From Fomitopsis serialis (lineage: Eukaryota > Basidiomycota > Agaricomycetes > Polyporales > Fomitopsidaceae), in contig NW_025955123.1 in NCBI RefSeq assembly GCF_022376445.1, positions 25,679 to 89,678 on the forward strand: 64,000 nt of DNA. Direction: 5' to 3'. The notes beneath the pieces are model-generated. The model did no database searches. It was not told the DNA's origin and saw nothing but the letters and a program-made list of their open reading frames with translations. This document shows, piece after piece, positions 46,040-57,514 of this stretch. Both the position numbers and the translations under genes were made by a program. How positions within the stretch are numbered: the stretch's first letter is position 1; the number at the start of each line of letters is the position of its first letter.

Positions 46040-46560
46040 CGCGGTTACGGGTCCACGGGTAAGCGGACGAGCAGGAGCGTGGGCCAGAGAAAATGGAAGC
46101 CAGACAAGTGGACTAATGGGTGGGCAGGCCAGCAAGCGTGTGAGACTGTGGGCTAGAGAGATCGTGCGGGCGGAAGGCAGCGCAATTGAGAGGCAGCGCC
46201 GGCGGATATGCAGGCGGCGGGTGGGCGGGTGAATTGGCGAGCGAGCGGGCGAGCGCGGAGGGGTGAGCTGGTACGATGGCGCGTGTGCGGGCGGGCAGGA
46301 CATCGAGGATGATGGCGGACGAGCAGGAACGCACGGGCGAGAGAGCTGGTGAGAAGGCGGGCGGACGAGAGGGATAGAGCAGACACGTGAGCTACCAAGA
46401 GGGTAAGGACGAGTAGGGGAGAACGTGCGAGCGAGCAAACCAGCAAGAAGGCGAGGGCGGGCGGGCAAGCTAGCGAGGGAGCGAGTGGGCAGGCGAGCAA
46501 GCTAACAAGGGGAGTAGGTAGACGTGCGTGTGTGCGAGCGAGTAGACAGGTAGGCGTGCT
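46040..46560. repeat. Degenerate purine-rich low-complexity tract
   Basis: The plus strand is dominated by GCGAGCGAGCGGGCGAG-like words. Its minus-strand translation is a run of A, R, P, S and L words without domain character. It forms a loose inverted counterpart to the pyrimidine-rich tract at 47440-47700. Confidence 0.7.
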
Positions 46561-47164
46561 ATTCGTAGTAACTTGAAGAGGGCTGGCGAGCAAGCGAAGC
46601 AGGTAACACGCACTCACCTGTACTATCCCTTCTGCTATTCCTTCCGTGACCCGCTTCCCCCAGTCCGTGTTGCCCTCGCTTCTCCGTCGTTTTCTGCGTA
46701 GGCTTTGAGTTCGACGCTTCCGCGCAGTGTTGAACGTTGAGGAGGAGGCGTCGACGTGGAGGCTACGACTTGCGAGAAGTGCTGCAGCTAAGCGCCTCAG
46801 ACACGACACGTCACGCGCGCTCGCCGGACTTCCTCTCGACACTCGAATCTCACAGTCCGGCTTCAGCCCCTCCTCCCTCTCTGCTTCGCCCTCGCTTGCC
46901 CACCGCCGACCTCCAGTACAGACCGGTGGACCCGTCCGCAAGAGACGGCCCGTGCATCGGACCCCTGCAAGGCTCAAGATCGCGCTGTACGCGACTGCAA
47001 CGAGCCCCAGCGACGCGCCAAGAGTGTCGTTGGAGGCTCGCGAAGGGCTAACATGCAGGGAGGAACACGGGTTGTGGCCAACAGGGCCAGCGAGTCAAGT
47101 GAGTATGCCGCCTTTCACCTCTACTCCGGGAATGCCCAGTCAGGACGAGTGGAAGGAGTCGAAC

Positions 47165-47365
47165 ACGACGGAGACAACCCCGGTGCACGTTCGCCCAACG
47201 AGCACAAGCGCATACGGATACGACGCGCACTGGTACGACAAGGCCAGCTCGTCGCACACCAATACGATGTGCCCAAGTCCGGTATGATACCGTTCAACGA
47301 GCAGGACCGCGATGCGCAACAGCCTGCCAGGCACCCGGCGCGGCGTGCAAGGGCCCGCCGAGCAT
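47165..47365 (+). repeat. Direct repeat, copy 1
   Basis: About 180 bp matching 47985-48170. Shared words include GCGCACTGGTACG, GCCCAAGTCCGGTA and GGCGCCCGGCGCGGCGTGCAAG-like ends. Both copies read DAHWY(D/G).ASS in one plus frame, so they may derive from an old coding exon. Both lie inside the candidate element 44897-48579. Confidence 0.7.
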
Positions 47366-47439
47366 CAGCCCGGTATGTCCCTGTCCGATGCGCATAAGCT
47401 TGTTGAGGACGAGCACCCCACGGTGTCCCCTTACTGGGT

Positions 47440-47700
47440 TGTCTGCTAACTCGCTCGCTCGCCGACTCAGTCACCCGCTTTCGCCCTCGCTCTCTCCCTA
47501 GCTTGCCCACCCGCTCGCCTGCCGTCTTGCTCACCCGTTGTTCCACTCGCCTGGCGTTTCGCGCGCCCACCGCTCCACTCACTCATTGTCCAATTCGCCT
47601 GTCACTTCTCTCGCCCGCCGTCCTGTTCACCCACCGTCTCGCTCTCCCTGTCCTGTCGTCCCTTACACTTGTGTCCCTCTCGCCGCCCTACTGACTTACC
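47440..47700. repeat. Degenerate pyrimidine-rich low-complexity tract
   Basis: CTCGCTCGCTCGCCGACTC-like words dominate the plus strand. It is the strand-reversed counterpart of 46040-46560. A weaker similar tract sits at about 45180-45400. Confidence 0.65.
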
Positions 47701-47984
47701 ATGTCGCTCACCCACTGGCCCGCATGCCCGCACAAACCCGTGCATGACCCTTCGAGCATGAACATGCCAGTGGCGAGGAGGAGCATGGCCCGCCCGCCAT
47801 ACTTACACCCCGACGAGCCCGAGCCGAGCGAGTGCCAGCCCGCCCAGTGCCGCTCCGTGCAAGTCCGCCGCGCAATGACCCACGAGCGAGTGCGAGCTCA
47901 TCAAGCCTGGCACATGCGAGCCCGACAGATGGTCGACACGCACGTTCCTCATGCCGCGGACGCTGCGCCACATACCGCGGACGG

Positions 47985-48170
47985 ACCCACCAGCATCGAA
48001 GAAGTGGCCGCTTACAGATACGGATCACGAACCGATGCGCACTGGTACGGCGCGGCCAGTTCGCCGTACATAACGCGCCCAAGTCCGGTACGATGCAGCT
48101 CAACGAGCCGCATTGCAACAAGCAATACTCCACCAGGCGCCCGGCGCGGCGTGCAAGCCCCAGCTCGACG
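47985..48170 (+). repeat. Direct repeat, copy 2
   Basis: Diverged second copy of the segment at 47165-47365, about 820 bp downstream in the same orientation. Confidence 0.7.
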
Positions 48171-48710
48171 CGCATAGGCCCATGAAGGATAAGCGTGCCA
48201 TATCCCAGCCCGAGAAGTCGGCTGCCGAGTACGAACACAACGAGCGGGGGAGTGAGTCTGCCACGTACATTCACTGGGCAGATGGTAGCTTGTACAAGTG
48301 TACGATTAGCAAGCACGATTTTGTACAGTAGTAGCAATCAATAGAATATGATTGAATCAATTTCTACATCCTGGCTGATCTGGCTGATCGGGCTGACGAG
48401 CTGGGTAGTCTGACAGGGTGTCTGAACACTCTGAAAATCCTGTCTGACGAGTTAGCATTGAAAAAATTTGAGGTCATGAGGGCTGAAAATCTGAAGCAAT
48501 CTGGGGCAATCTGAAGGCTTCTGAAGGCTTCTGAAGCCCCTGACAGGGCCCTCAGACAGATTGCATGATTTCCTGATGCAGTATGTAAGTGGCGCCCACT
48601 AGTGTCCATATGTACGCTTCTGATCGCTTCGTACCGTAGTCATGATCGCCCCATACAAATTAGCGAGCCTCTCATGGGATGGCGCTTGAGCGCATGCCGT
48701 AAGTATTTTT

Positions 48711-48718
48711 CTATATAG
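48711..48718 (+). promoter_or_regulatory. TATA box of the 48762 gene
   Basis: CTATATAG lies about 44 bp upstream of the ATG at 48762. Confidence 0.5.
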
Positions 48719-48761
48719 TCAAGGGTGCGTCGCTTGTCCTCTCAACGACGCACCCCCCACA

Positions 48762-49295
48762 ATGCCTCTCCGCTCCCTGTCGTCGTTAGCTGGCTGCACG
48801 CCGCCCCTTCGCTCGTTAGACCTTTCTTTCGATCCTCTTTCTTGCCCGTCGATCGGCGCATATCGCATCGCCGCCATCTCCCCGCGCTTCGGCGGAAGCT
48901 ACATTTTTGGTGCAGTCGCAACCAGCCTCAGCCAGCTGCTCGGCCTGGGCCAGCCCATCTGTCTCGTGGTGGCAGACAATAACCGCACATATTACGGTCG
49001 TCTCGCTCAAATCTGTGCCGTAGGCGCGTCGAAAGTTCTCTTCCGTGTTGTGTCCGACCTCGGTGACTCCTACCTCCTCGTATGTGAGGAGGCAGCGTGC
49101 GAGCTACCTCTAGCCGCGAAGATGCGGAAGTGGTTTATGCCCTCGAAGTGGCTAGCCATCTTCCAGTTCCACACCGATGTCCAATACGCCGACGTCTCAC
49201 CACTCCGTCCGTACTATCATCGCCCGCCTGCTCCGAAGCCGTCGTTCGTAACGTTGATGTGGAGTTCAACGGAAGACTGGGTGCACGCAGTGTAA
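48762..49295 (+). CDS. Small hypothetical protein, 177 aa, single exon
   Basis: Not recognised. The frame opens with MPLRSLSSLAGCTPPLRSLD after a TATA box and ends EDWVHAV. The protein looks globular, with beta-rich stretches (YRIAAISPRFGGSYIFGAVA, QPICLVVADNNRTYYGRLAQ, ASKVLFRVVSDLGDSYLLVC) and a tryptophan-containing C-terminal part (KMRKWFMPSKWLAIFQFH). The VVADNNRTYYGRLAQICAVG block could be an SH3- or Tudor-like barrel, but that is a guess. It is close to the right end of the candidate element 44897-48579 and outside it. No paralogue was seen in the window. Confidence 0.55.
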   Translation: MPLRSLSSLAGCTPPLRSLDLSFDPLSCPSIGAYRIAAISPRFGGSYIFGAVATSLSQLLGLGQPICLVVADNNRTYYGRLAQICAVGASKVLFRVVSDLGDSYLLVCEEAACELPLAAKMRKWFMPSKWLAIFQFHTDVQYADVSPLRPYYHRPPAPKPSFVTLMWSSTEDWVHAV

Positions 49296-50087
49296 CCTGG
49301 TATGTTCATTTTCTTCACTGTCATAATGTGAATCACTGACCACGTTGTTGTAGTTGTCAAATTGAACTTCATTGCACGCCAATGTGTGCACTCGAGATGG
49401 ACGAATGGTTGGACTGGTTGATTGTGCTTGGATTGGTTGACATGCTTGGACTGATTGATCGTGGTTGTGCTCGTGTTCATGCATTATAGATACTGTTCTG
49501 GACCCGTAATGTCATTCCGCGCGTTTTATGACAAACTGATGTGAAATTGAGAGACTCCTCTACACTAAGGTATTGCAATAGACGATCACGACGCCGCTCA
49601 GCGGGCCACTCAGGGGGCTATGATTGACACGCTCATATAGGGCCGCCGAAAATCCAGCATTTCTGCCCGAGATTTGCGAGTTGCCCAAATCTCGTCCTAA
49701 GCCCAGCATTTGCGCTCGAATACGCGACGAGCCCAAATTCAAAATTTACGAGTGTCGTATATTTTGCATTTCAGACACCATTTACGACGAACCTACTGAT
49801 AGCATTCTCGGCCGAGTTTACGGTGGCCTCGTATGGTAATCCCGTTTTTGAACTTTGGTCTTGCATATTGTCTCACCCCTTATCCGTCGTCTCTTAACTT
49901 GAATACACGCCCGTCCCGTGTTCTACGTTTACGCCCGAGATTTTCGGCGGGCCAATATCCTGCCTTATATGGATACTTTAGGCTCGAATATCCGCTGACC
50001 CCAAATTGCGTCCTATCGGTCACAATTTGGGAAAGCATTTGAGCCCCATTTAGGGCGTTCCCATTCCGGCACATGTCTCCGGTGCGA
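49296..50087. other. Spacer, no recognisable gene
   Basis: AT-richer DNA with a region (49640-50030) in which short related phrases recur (GCCCGAGATTT, GCTCGAATA, CCCAAATT), suggestive of a very old tandem duplication. No coding frame is convincing. Confidence 0.45.
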
Positions 50088-50690
50088 ACGACGGTTGCTC
50101 ATAGGTATTTTTCTTTGAGACCTGCTCCAGTGAGCACCTTTTGTTGTGCGCAGCCTACAATCATTGCCTGGGAGAAGGACACAAGTTCGACAACTCTGTC
50201 CGCGTTCTGTGACGAGAAGGCGCGGTACCACGGGCGAGTAGTTCATCTTACAAGAAACAACGGAGGGACGAATCTTTGTCGGGTAAGTAACCTAAAGCTC
50301 TTGGTGGACATGGCTCATCGACTGGTAGTGCATCAGACTCCTTTGCAGAGCGCCGCCGAACGAGTGTCCGTGGCACACATGTCACCGCAGTGGAGTCTTT
50401 GACAAGTCTTGAGCACGGTGAGCACTTTTCCCATCTCATACGATGCTCTAAGCTATGCAGTACTGATTCATCACTTTTCGGGGCACGCTTCTATTGTATT
50501 CCCGTATCAAGTCGGTAAACTAGGGTAAACTGCGCGACCGTTACTCGGCTCGAGGTATTGGGTGTTCCGGTTTCATAGCGTATGGTCTAGCCTGCACCTC
50601 CGTGGACGTTTCTATGGCGTGAAAGGCACGGTAGTCTCGCTCAAGGCAAGGTGAGTATGTTTGTCGTGTCTTCCAACTCTGAATTCTCTG
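50088..50690 (+). repeat. Diverged segmental duplication, copy 1
   Basis: Matches 62937-63515 in the same orientation over about 580-600 bp with many substitutions and small indels. Shared landmarks include GACATGGCTCATCG, GCATCAGACTCCTTT, ACTCGGCTCGAGGTA and AAGGCAAGGTGAGTAT in the same order. Neither copy encodes an evident protein. Confidence 0.8.
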
Positions 50691-50814
50691 TACAGGCGGT
50701 GACGATGCCTCGCTGCCGCCACCTCCGTCTGTACCGATCGGATGACGGGCGACGGCTTCAGCGGGAGGACTCGTGGCTGTTGCTGAAAGACTGAATGGGA
50801 GACGACAGTGAGAG

Positions 50815-51245
50815 ATGTGGGCTCAGGCTAAGGCCGGGCTCTCCTTCCTCGCGCTCGCTGGTTTTGGGTCCGAGTTCGTACTCCTGAGTACGACATCTCC
50901 CAAGCCCATGACGGTGGTCGATGCCGATTGGTCGTGTTCCGAAGCTCCGGACAGGTACAGTGGGGAACAAAGTATCATTAGAGATCGACCTGCAGGGGGC
51001 GGGGCTTGAGTTGCAGATGATAGACGCGGAGTCGGCTCCAGGACAGGTAAGCTATACGCGCAATTCGTTCTAGCAATGTGTCTGTTGATGCGCTACCGAC
51101 AGTTCGAAGTTGTCACCGGCCCTCTGTCCCCGCTCGAGGCAGCCGACGCGGTTGTACATACCAGAGAGACCATCTACAACGTCGCCAGCAAGCATGGCCT
51201 CCGTGCTACGTTTGCACCACGGCTGCACGCCGACAACTGTACTTA
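50815..51245 (+). pseudogene. Broken glutamine-synthetase-like fragment, inverted copy of the neighbouring gene
   Basis: Plus-strand translation gives KAGLSFLALAGFGSEFVLLS (50826 on), with a GLELQMIDAESAPGQ block after a stop. After an intron comes QFEVVTGPLSPLEAADAVVH leading to HGLRATFAPRLHADN (51100-51236). These match KAGLTFLVGFESEFVLL, EVHFMVGEAAPGQ and YELVTGPMSPLDAADALV of the intact gene on the opposite strand. The intron position after APGQ is preserved, so it is a DNA-level duplication. The metal-binding FESEF is altered to FGSEF, a stop precedes the ELQ block, and both ends of the gene are missing. It is clearly non-functional. Confidence 0.85.
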
Positions 51246-51405
51246 AGTCCTCTTCTCAACAGATCACCACGGCGTGCGCCTGACCCGTCTCTGCAACGGT
51301 GCGCACCTACACTTCTCTGTTCATTCAAGCAGGCCTCCAACATCCGGCACGCGCTCGCGCCCAGGGTCCCTCTCTGTTGATCTGGACTAAACAAAACGAC
51401 ATGCT

Positions 51406-53029
51406 CTAGAAGGTTTCGACGAGGCGGATAACGGTCGCCTCCTCGGTAGGCAGCGTCATATGTTCCTCTAACAACTGCACCATCGACGGTACTCGTGAGT
51501 ACATTGCTTCCCTGCTGAGGAAGCGGACTCACCTTGCTCACTCCCAGATATATGCCCACGAACTCGGCACCTAGGGCTTCTTTCAGATACTGATTCTCGT
51601 CCAGCATCTGTCGAGCGTCGCTGACTGTCCGGGGAAAGCGACGGGGATTCTCCAACCCCACCGCCTTTCTCTCTTCTTCACTCATCTGCGCCGCTGGTAT
51701 CGCGCAATTCCCGGTCTTCAGCTCCGCCCCGTTCAACACGCCCTCCAATCCAGCCGCCAAGATGCCCGCCGAGACAAGATACGGGTTCGACGTGCCGTCT
51801 ATCGTCTTCACCTCGAAGTGGTTCGCCCGCCCGTCCCCGCAGATTCTCACAGGAGCGTCTTTGTTGTGCCACCCCCAGCACGCGTACGTGCCGCCCGAGA
51901 AGATGCCATCCTCGACGCGCTTGTAGGAGGCGTTGGTTGGCAGGGTGATCGCGCTCAGCGAAGCGATGTGCTCGACGAGTGTCTGGAGGAAGGAGCGTTG
52001 GGTAGGCGTCAGCTCGGGTGCTAACGCGGCGTCTGATCGAGTGTCCGGGCCTGTAAATGGGACGGTCGAGTGCAGCGACAAGTGCATGTGCGCGCCACTG
52101 CCGACTACAGAAATGCCGGTGAGTATGACTGGTCCACTTTGTGGTTCAGTTTAAGGAGTACTCACTGTTATCAGACAGCAGGCGCGGAGCAAAGGTCGCA
52201 CGAAGCCCGTGCTTATGCGCGATGTTGTAAATGGTCTCTCGGGTGAACACCAAAGCGTCGGCCGCGTCAAGAGGGGACATCGGACCCGTCACTAGCTCAT
52301 ACTGGAGATAAGGATGACTGGTGAGCCATCTACGCGCATCGAGAGAATCGGTATGAATACCTGTCCAGGGGCAGCCTCTCCGACCATGAAATGTACCTCG
52401 ATGCCGGCCTCCTCGACGCAGTCGACGATCTCGTCGAGTACCGAGTTCTCGACTGCACCCGTGCGATACCCTGCGGAACAGCCCCATCCAGCGTCATTCA
52501 CCAGCTCGGGCGGCGACGATGTCTTCTTCAGCAAGACGAACTCGGACTCGAAGCCGACCAGGAATGTTAGACCAGCCTTCTCCTTGGCTTCGTCGACGAC
52601 CTTCTGCAGCATCGTCCTCGGACACAGCGGGATCGCGAGCGCACCGGTCGGTGAGGGCACCTTCTCCTGTAACCACGTCGAGACGACGGCGTGTCCGGGT
52701 GCGTACGTGCATACGCGGAAGCTGTTCAGGTCTATCGCAAACAGGCACTCGCCCATGGAGTTGAAGCCGCTGGCGAACCGGATGCCGACGAAGGCGAGAG
52801 CGACAGGCGACAAAGTCATGCTCGGACGCGCGAGCTTGCATATGCGCTTGAAGTACGAGACGGGCAGCACCCAGAAGCGCACCGTGTTCGAGTAATCGAC
52901 GAATTGCACGCGCACGTGCTTGATCCCGCGTTCCTGGAGCCGTAGGTCATCCACGGATGTGTACCTCGGTGGCGAGCCATGATCTGCAGCGTAGGCAACC
53001 GCGAAACTTGAAGCTGAAGCTGCGTCCAT
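51406..53029 (-). CDS. Class-I glutamine-synthetase-like protein (FluG/glutamate-amide ligase type), 481 aa
   Basis: Exons on the minus strand: 53029-52361, 52301-52166, 52104-51533 and 51474-51406, all in phase, 481 residues. This is near the normal length for prokaryote-type (GS-I) glutamine synthetases. The start MDAASASSFAVAYAA is chosen because it directly precedes the conserved N-terminal domain (HVRVQFVDYSNTVRFWVLPV, a beta-grasp). Catalytic-domain motifs: VGFESEFVLL (metal-binding Glu, about residue 175), VGEAAPGQYELV (about 220), GSGAHMHLSL (about 270), PTNASYKRVEDG, and ICGDGRANHFEVKTIDGTSN with PYLVSAGILAAGLEG (about 350-385). The usual arginine-rich ATP/glutamate-binding stretch is altered (ICGDG where RIP... 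is common). Such fungal proteins are often FluG-like or gamma-glutamyl-amine synthetases rather than the housekeeping enzyme, so the substrate is open. No mitochondrial signal is evident. A broken inverted copy lies next to it. Confidence 0.85.
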
Positions 53030-54321
53030 GACGGGGAAGGTTGGATGGATACAAGCTCTCATTGCCAGCTGGTGCTGATACCTACGTATATGAAGATACT
53101 GTCTTCCCCATGACTGCCGCCCTCGCTCGTTTCAACCTTAGATTTCCCCGTTTGTACAGCCCGACACAGCGCTTTACCCTGCAGCGGACGAAGAAACAAC
53201 GATGTTGTCCGAGTCCTTGCCGATCAGGATGAGTCGTTTCATCGCGCTCCTTGACCGGTGTGCTCAATGTCTTCAAACACACGTTCTCTGATATGCGCTG
53301 ATGAAGCGGGCAATGTACCTGAGCGCTACTACCAGTAGCGCACTGGTAGGTACTGTCAAGGATGCCTGGAAGTCCGTGCCCTTCACGATGCTGGTAAGTA
53401 CTACTCATATGATCCAACCATTCGTAGGTCAGAGGACGTTGACACTGTTCGACCCTCGGACCAACTTGAACTTGGAACTGCCATTTCAGATGCAACTGTG
53501 CAGTCGTCCCCTGCCAGTGGTCGCCCCTCTGAGTGATCCGTGTAGCTGCAAGGAACCACACCGAACATCTGCGAGTGATGGTGCCGTGTTTCAATGGTCG
53601 AAAGGAAACGACGCCGGCTGATATCCTCACGATGATACTGATGCGCCCGACCTCTGTAGGTACAGAGCGCGTGCTGTGCGATGACCTCAAGTCTGGCACG
53701 CGATAATATTTGTCGCAGGCCATGGACGCCGACGAACGTTGATCCGCGGTTGGCCTTCACTCCTACCGTACTGTGCGTCTCCCGTCGGCATGCCTTTTGC
53801 GGCAGTCCGAGCAACAGCTGTTTCTCCTGCTCCCTCGTGCCATCCCGACTGGAGTCCATCGGGCTCATATGGCACCGCTATCTAACAGTCACATACGTAC
53901 TCATAGCACTTGTTCTTGATTGACCTGATCTTGTGTTTCGAGTTTGAACATGTCCAATACAATCAGATTACGAGCCCTGATCGTTGATGTATAGTACATT
54001 CGGTCGTCGTCCGAAATCCGCGGAAGCATCGTAGCAAGCATGAGTGAATAGAGATGGTGACCATACCGGATCCGAGTAATCTTCATACCCTAGCCAACGG
54101 TCCTTCTACTGAGCCAGTCGATGGATAAAATGTCACCAAACGACAGCCTATGAACGACTGATGCCCCCGCCGCGCTCCATACAGGCAGTGACGATGCATC
54201 GCTGCCTCCTTCGCCTGTAGCGTTCGGATGACACGCTACGTGAGGGTGCTGCTGAATGGCTGAACGGGAGAGAAGAGTTAGAAAGTCGCGTCTGCATGAA
54301 AACGGACTCACGTTTACGATA
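53030..54321. other. No recognisable gene between the glutamine-synthetase-like and F-box genes
   Basis: Open frames on both strands lack domains or coherent exons. The segment 54181-54290 is a diverged copy of 50690-50810 (GACGATGCATCGCTGCC / GACGATGCCTCGCTGCC and following bases), another sign of local shuffling. Confidence 0.5.
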
Positions 54322-55885
54322 TCAACCGCGCGCCCAGGTGACATTGACTATGCCACGGGCAGACCATGGCTGCAATATGTCACGGAACATGGCCACGACT
54401 TTCCGACCGATGCTTTCCTCATCCGAATGGAGGAAATTGCGCGGAGGGACCAGGTGCAACCAAGTTTTCACTTCGACATGCTTCAACGTGTCGAAGTACG
54501 GTTGGCTCATGACCTCGTGCAGGTCCCGCAGGTCGAGCTCCTCGAGAACAACACTGGGCCCCTCTTGATCGAAGTATTGGAATTGTACATCGACGGTAAA
54601 CTCGATGTGCTCGAGCTGATGGCTTCGGATGGTGGAGAAGAGGTCGCGTAACTCGTCCGTCGCTCTGGCCCACGCCGTGCGATGCTTCAGCCACGGGTGT
54701 TCGGCTTCGTGTCCGATGCGATTCAGCCAAGACTTCCAGGATCGCAGGGCGGTGTTTCGCGACATATTGGTGGGAACTACTACATTGTGCATGCGCATTA
54801 GCGGCAAGTCTGTAAGCAAAACAAGGGACTCTTACCTGTATAATTGACTCGGAGGTAGATTTCACAGAAACGGGTCAATGATCCTCCTACCGCTTCGAGG
54901 AGGTTGTTGATGGGGGCCCGTGCCGTGGAGGAAAAGTTGGTGGAAATAAACGTCAGCTCCGCGAGTGAGGTGCAGAGGCCTGAGTGCATCATCCAGTCAA
55001 GGAACGTCACCATGGATTCATCATGCACGTGGACGTTAAGGTATCGAAGACGTATGTGAGATGGTGGCCGAAATAGAGAGGCTCCCGCGTAACTGGCAGC
55101 ATGCTGAGTGAAATGAACAGACATCGTGAGGTCTGTAAGCCGGGGGAACGCGGACACAATCCGCCGCAGCTGCGTGATGCTGTTCAGTCGGCACTCGAAA
55201 AGCGTCAACGACTTGACAGACTCGAACCTCGACAGAGCGAGGAAGAAATACGTGGGGATGAAACAAAGTCTTGCATGGCTGATGCGAAGGATGCGTAGAC
55301 GAGGCATCAGACCAGTGAGCGCGAGTGGTAGTGCTTGAAGGAAGCGAAGGCCATTATCGTAGACATCGATGCTAGGAAAATGATCATCCTTCAAGTCCTG
55401 GCACTTAAGCTTTTGAGGCCTGTCCTTGTACAGACGTCGGAGTAAGCACCCACCTCATTTACCACCAGCTGGCATGTGCTCGCGAGCCATCCTTCGACGC
55501 GTGGTGACGCGCGAATCTGCTTGAACAGCATGTTGAAGCTTCTGCGGCTGCGGATCTCGAGGGGGTGGTAGAGGTTGTGCATCGCTCGAGGGTACCATGC
55601 TGCGCAGACCAGCGCCGCGGCGACCAATGTGGGACGATCCATCTCGTCGACGATGAACTCGAAGACCTCGAGAGGGATGCGAGCGGAGAGGGCCAGCGGC
55701 AGGGTGCCTTGAACACGGATGTCCCGCCAGCGTCTGAAGGTTCGTTTTCCGGTGACCCTCTCGACAATCCATTCATGGGCAGTGGATTCCTCATCGCTAT
55801 TGCTTTTGCCGAAAGCACTCGATCCCGCGTCGTTCTGTTCATCGGCATTGCTCTGACCGACATGATCGTCGGCACTCGATCGCAT
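54322..55885 (-). CDS. F-box protein with leucine-rich-like C-terminal region, 483 aa
   Basis: F-box proteins recruit substrates to SCF ubiquitin ligases through Skp1. Exons on the minus strand: 55885-55454, 55397-54836 and 54779-54322, all in phase. The F-box is at residues about 68-110 (ARIPLEVFEFIVDEMDRPTL, AALVCAAWYPRAMHNLYHPL), preceded by an acidic N-terminus (SNSDEESTAHEWIVERVTGK). The middle exon has leucine-rich strands at regular spacing (MPRLRILRISHARLCF, FESVKSLTLFECRLNS, FPRLTDLTMSVHF, RLRYLNVHVHDES). The last exon (VVPTNMSRNTALRSWKSWLN to NVTWARG) continues this pattern. Large families of such F-box/LRR proteins are lineage-expanded in Agaricomycetes. Decayed copies of this gene type occur at 57515-57770 and 61060-61400, so this one is the surviving member of a local cluster. 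The target is unknown. Confidence 0.82.
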
Positions 55886-57514
55886 GGCTTGTACGTGTGA
55901 GGCATGCTCGGAGGAAGGAGTAAGATGCTATGTAGGTAAACGGCGCATCAGTCGAGAATCGGGATCATCGTGGACAGAAGACGACCGACGGTAGGCTGGA
56001 GATCGGACATCTACCAGTGGGCACTCGCACCCTGTACGCGATGGCGTGAATGTATGGTATGAGATGAGGCGCAACCGTGAGCGGAGGAGTGGTGGGATGT
56101 GGGCGAAGGTAGAGAGGGGTCCTCGAGGATGCAGCGAGGCCAGGCATGTATATGAGTGCTTGGGAAGAGCTGTGTGCGAGTTTGATGAGCCGCACGGAGA
56201 CTGCCGCGACCGGGACCTTTTATGCCATGGTCAGTCGTGCTTCCAGCAGTCGTCAACGTGCCGCACTGCCAGCCCCGGATATGTTATCACTGTGGGACAT
56301 CCCAGCGCTGAGCCGCGGCCAGCCTGAGTGCGCCGCAAGCCCCTAACCCTAACTGGGTTCTCCCACCCAATGTTTGTGTCTTCGATTTCGACAATTGATT
56401 CGACCGCGCCACGTCAGCCGAGCTCATCTTCAACGAGACGGTGATCAGGCGAATACATCCCGATGATTGAATGTATGCGCCTCGCAGTCATCTTCACACC
56501 CTTGGAATACGAGCCGGCGGCATACGCACCGCGGAGAGTGTGCCCGAGGCCATTGACCATGCTTGTGGTGTCCATATCAAGCGATGAAAGGCGAGTAGTG
56601 CCCTCTGCGCTACTAGTATTCGCATTCCTTCAAGTATAATCGTACGCCGCGTGCATCAACTACATAGCCGGACTCATGCCCTGCACGAACACGGTCAGTC
56701 ATGATCGGATGGGAAGCAGAGACACATGACTTGCCAGGAGAAGTATGGATCCGCTATTGCGGGCGATGGGACGCATATATATGATCCTATTTCCGCGCGG
56801 ATCATAACAAGACATCGAGGGTTCCAACACTTGCTAAGCAAGTCCAGTGCGAATGCGAACCCAGAGCAGGTTCGTATCGCGCGTGCGGACCATGAAGATC
56901 CAGAAGAGTGGACACCCACGAGCAAACGTGCTAGTGACGCCCCTTCCACTCTGTAGAACGTTCGCTGGACCGCACGTAGGCCTACTGCCACGTCGGAGGG
57001 GAGGTTCAATCTAAGCGCTATCACCAGCCCGGTCAGACAGCCAGTCTTCCTGGACGTGGTACTCACCGACTAAGAGCCAAGGATCAGCGTCCCGGACACT
57101 GTCAAGAGAGTAGCCCGAATGTGAAGCGATTACCGCTTTCCAGCGATCCACACGACTCGCGTTCAGGCTTATGCATCTATTCCATACCGGCAGCGCCGTC
57201 GCCCATTCGTGTTTGCTCGAGTCGTACGTGTGAAGCCTCTTCGCGTAGTTTAGCGTCCCGGCGGCGTCCGAATTCTCTCTGGCGCTGTCAGGGAAGCTCA
57301 GCTCAGCCTTTTTCTCCAATGGAGAGTTCCGGGTACGCACCGCGAATTGGTTTTCGACAATAGCCTGCTGATTATTGGGAATAACTCACGCTGACTAGAC
57401 TTCCGCTGGGGCGATTCCCCGCTGAATCGGTCTATGCCCTGGTCACATTCTTGTGCACGACATCAATTCCCATCGCTGTACGCAGGCTCGTAATATCCGG
57501 CGACACACAAGTTG
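55886..57514. other. Gene-poor spacer
   Basis: No coding frame is convincing. A short CCCCTAACCCTAAC telomere-like run (56339-56352) is the only notable word. Frames such as 57011-57340 (minus) have no motif. Confidence 0.5.

Larger units (their letters stand above)
44897..48579. mobile_element. Candidate non-autonomous element with inverted ends and TCAGA-rich subterminal repeats
   Basis: The left end GCATCAGCAAATCAGGCAAT (44897-44916) matches the reverse complement of 48560-48579 at 18 of 20 positions. The next 110-150 bp at each end do not align base by base. Both carry many TTCAGA/CTCAGA/GTCAGAC words in the inward orientation (about seven on the left, nine or more on the right). Subterminal repeats of this kind are typical of transposase-binding regions in cut-and-paste elements. 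No transposase is visible inside; the interior is purine- or pyrimidine-skewed DNA with duplicated segments. No clear target duplication was found, so the true ends may lie a little further out. Confidence 0.5.

Noticed and set aside
46013..46977. Long minus-strand frames rich in A, R, P, L and S
   Set aside because: Low-complexity purine-rich repeat with no domain or splice logic.
54810..54835. A 26-nt micro-intron in the F-box gene
   Set aside because: It keeps frame, but a normal 56-nt intron using the same donor, a GCTAATG branch site and the acceptor at 54780 also keeps frame and is far more likely.
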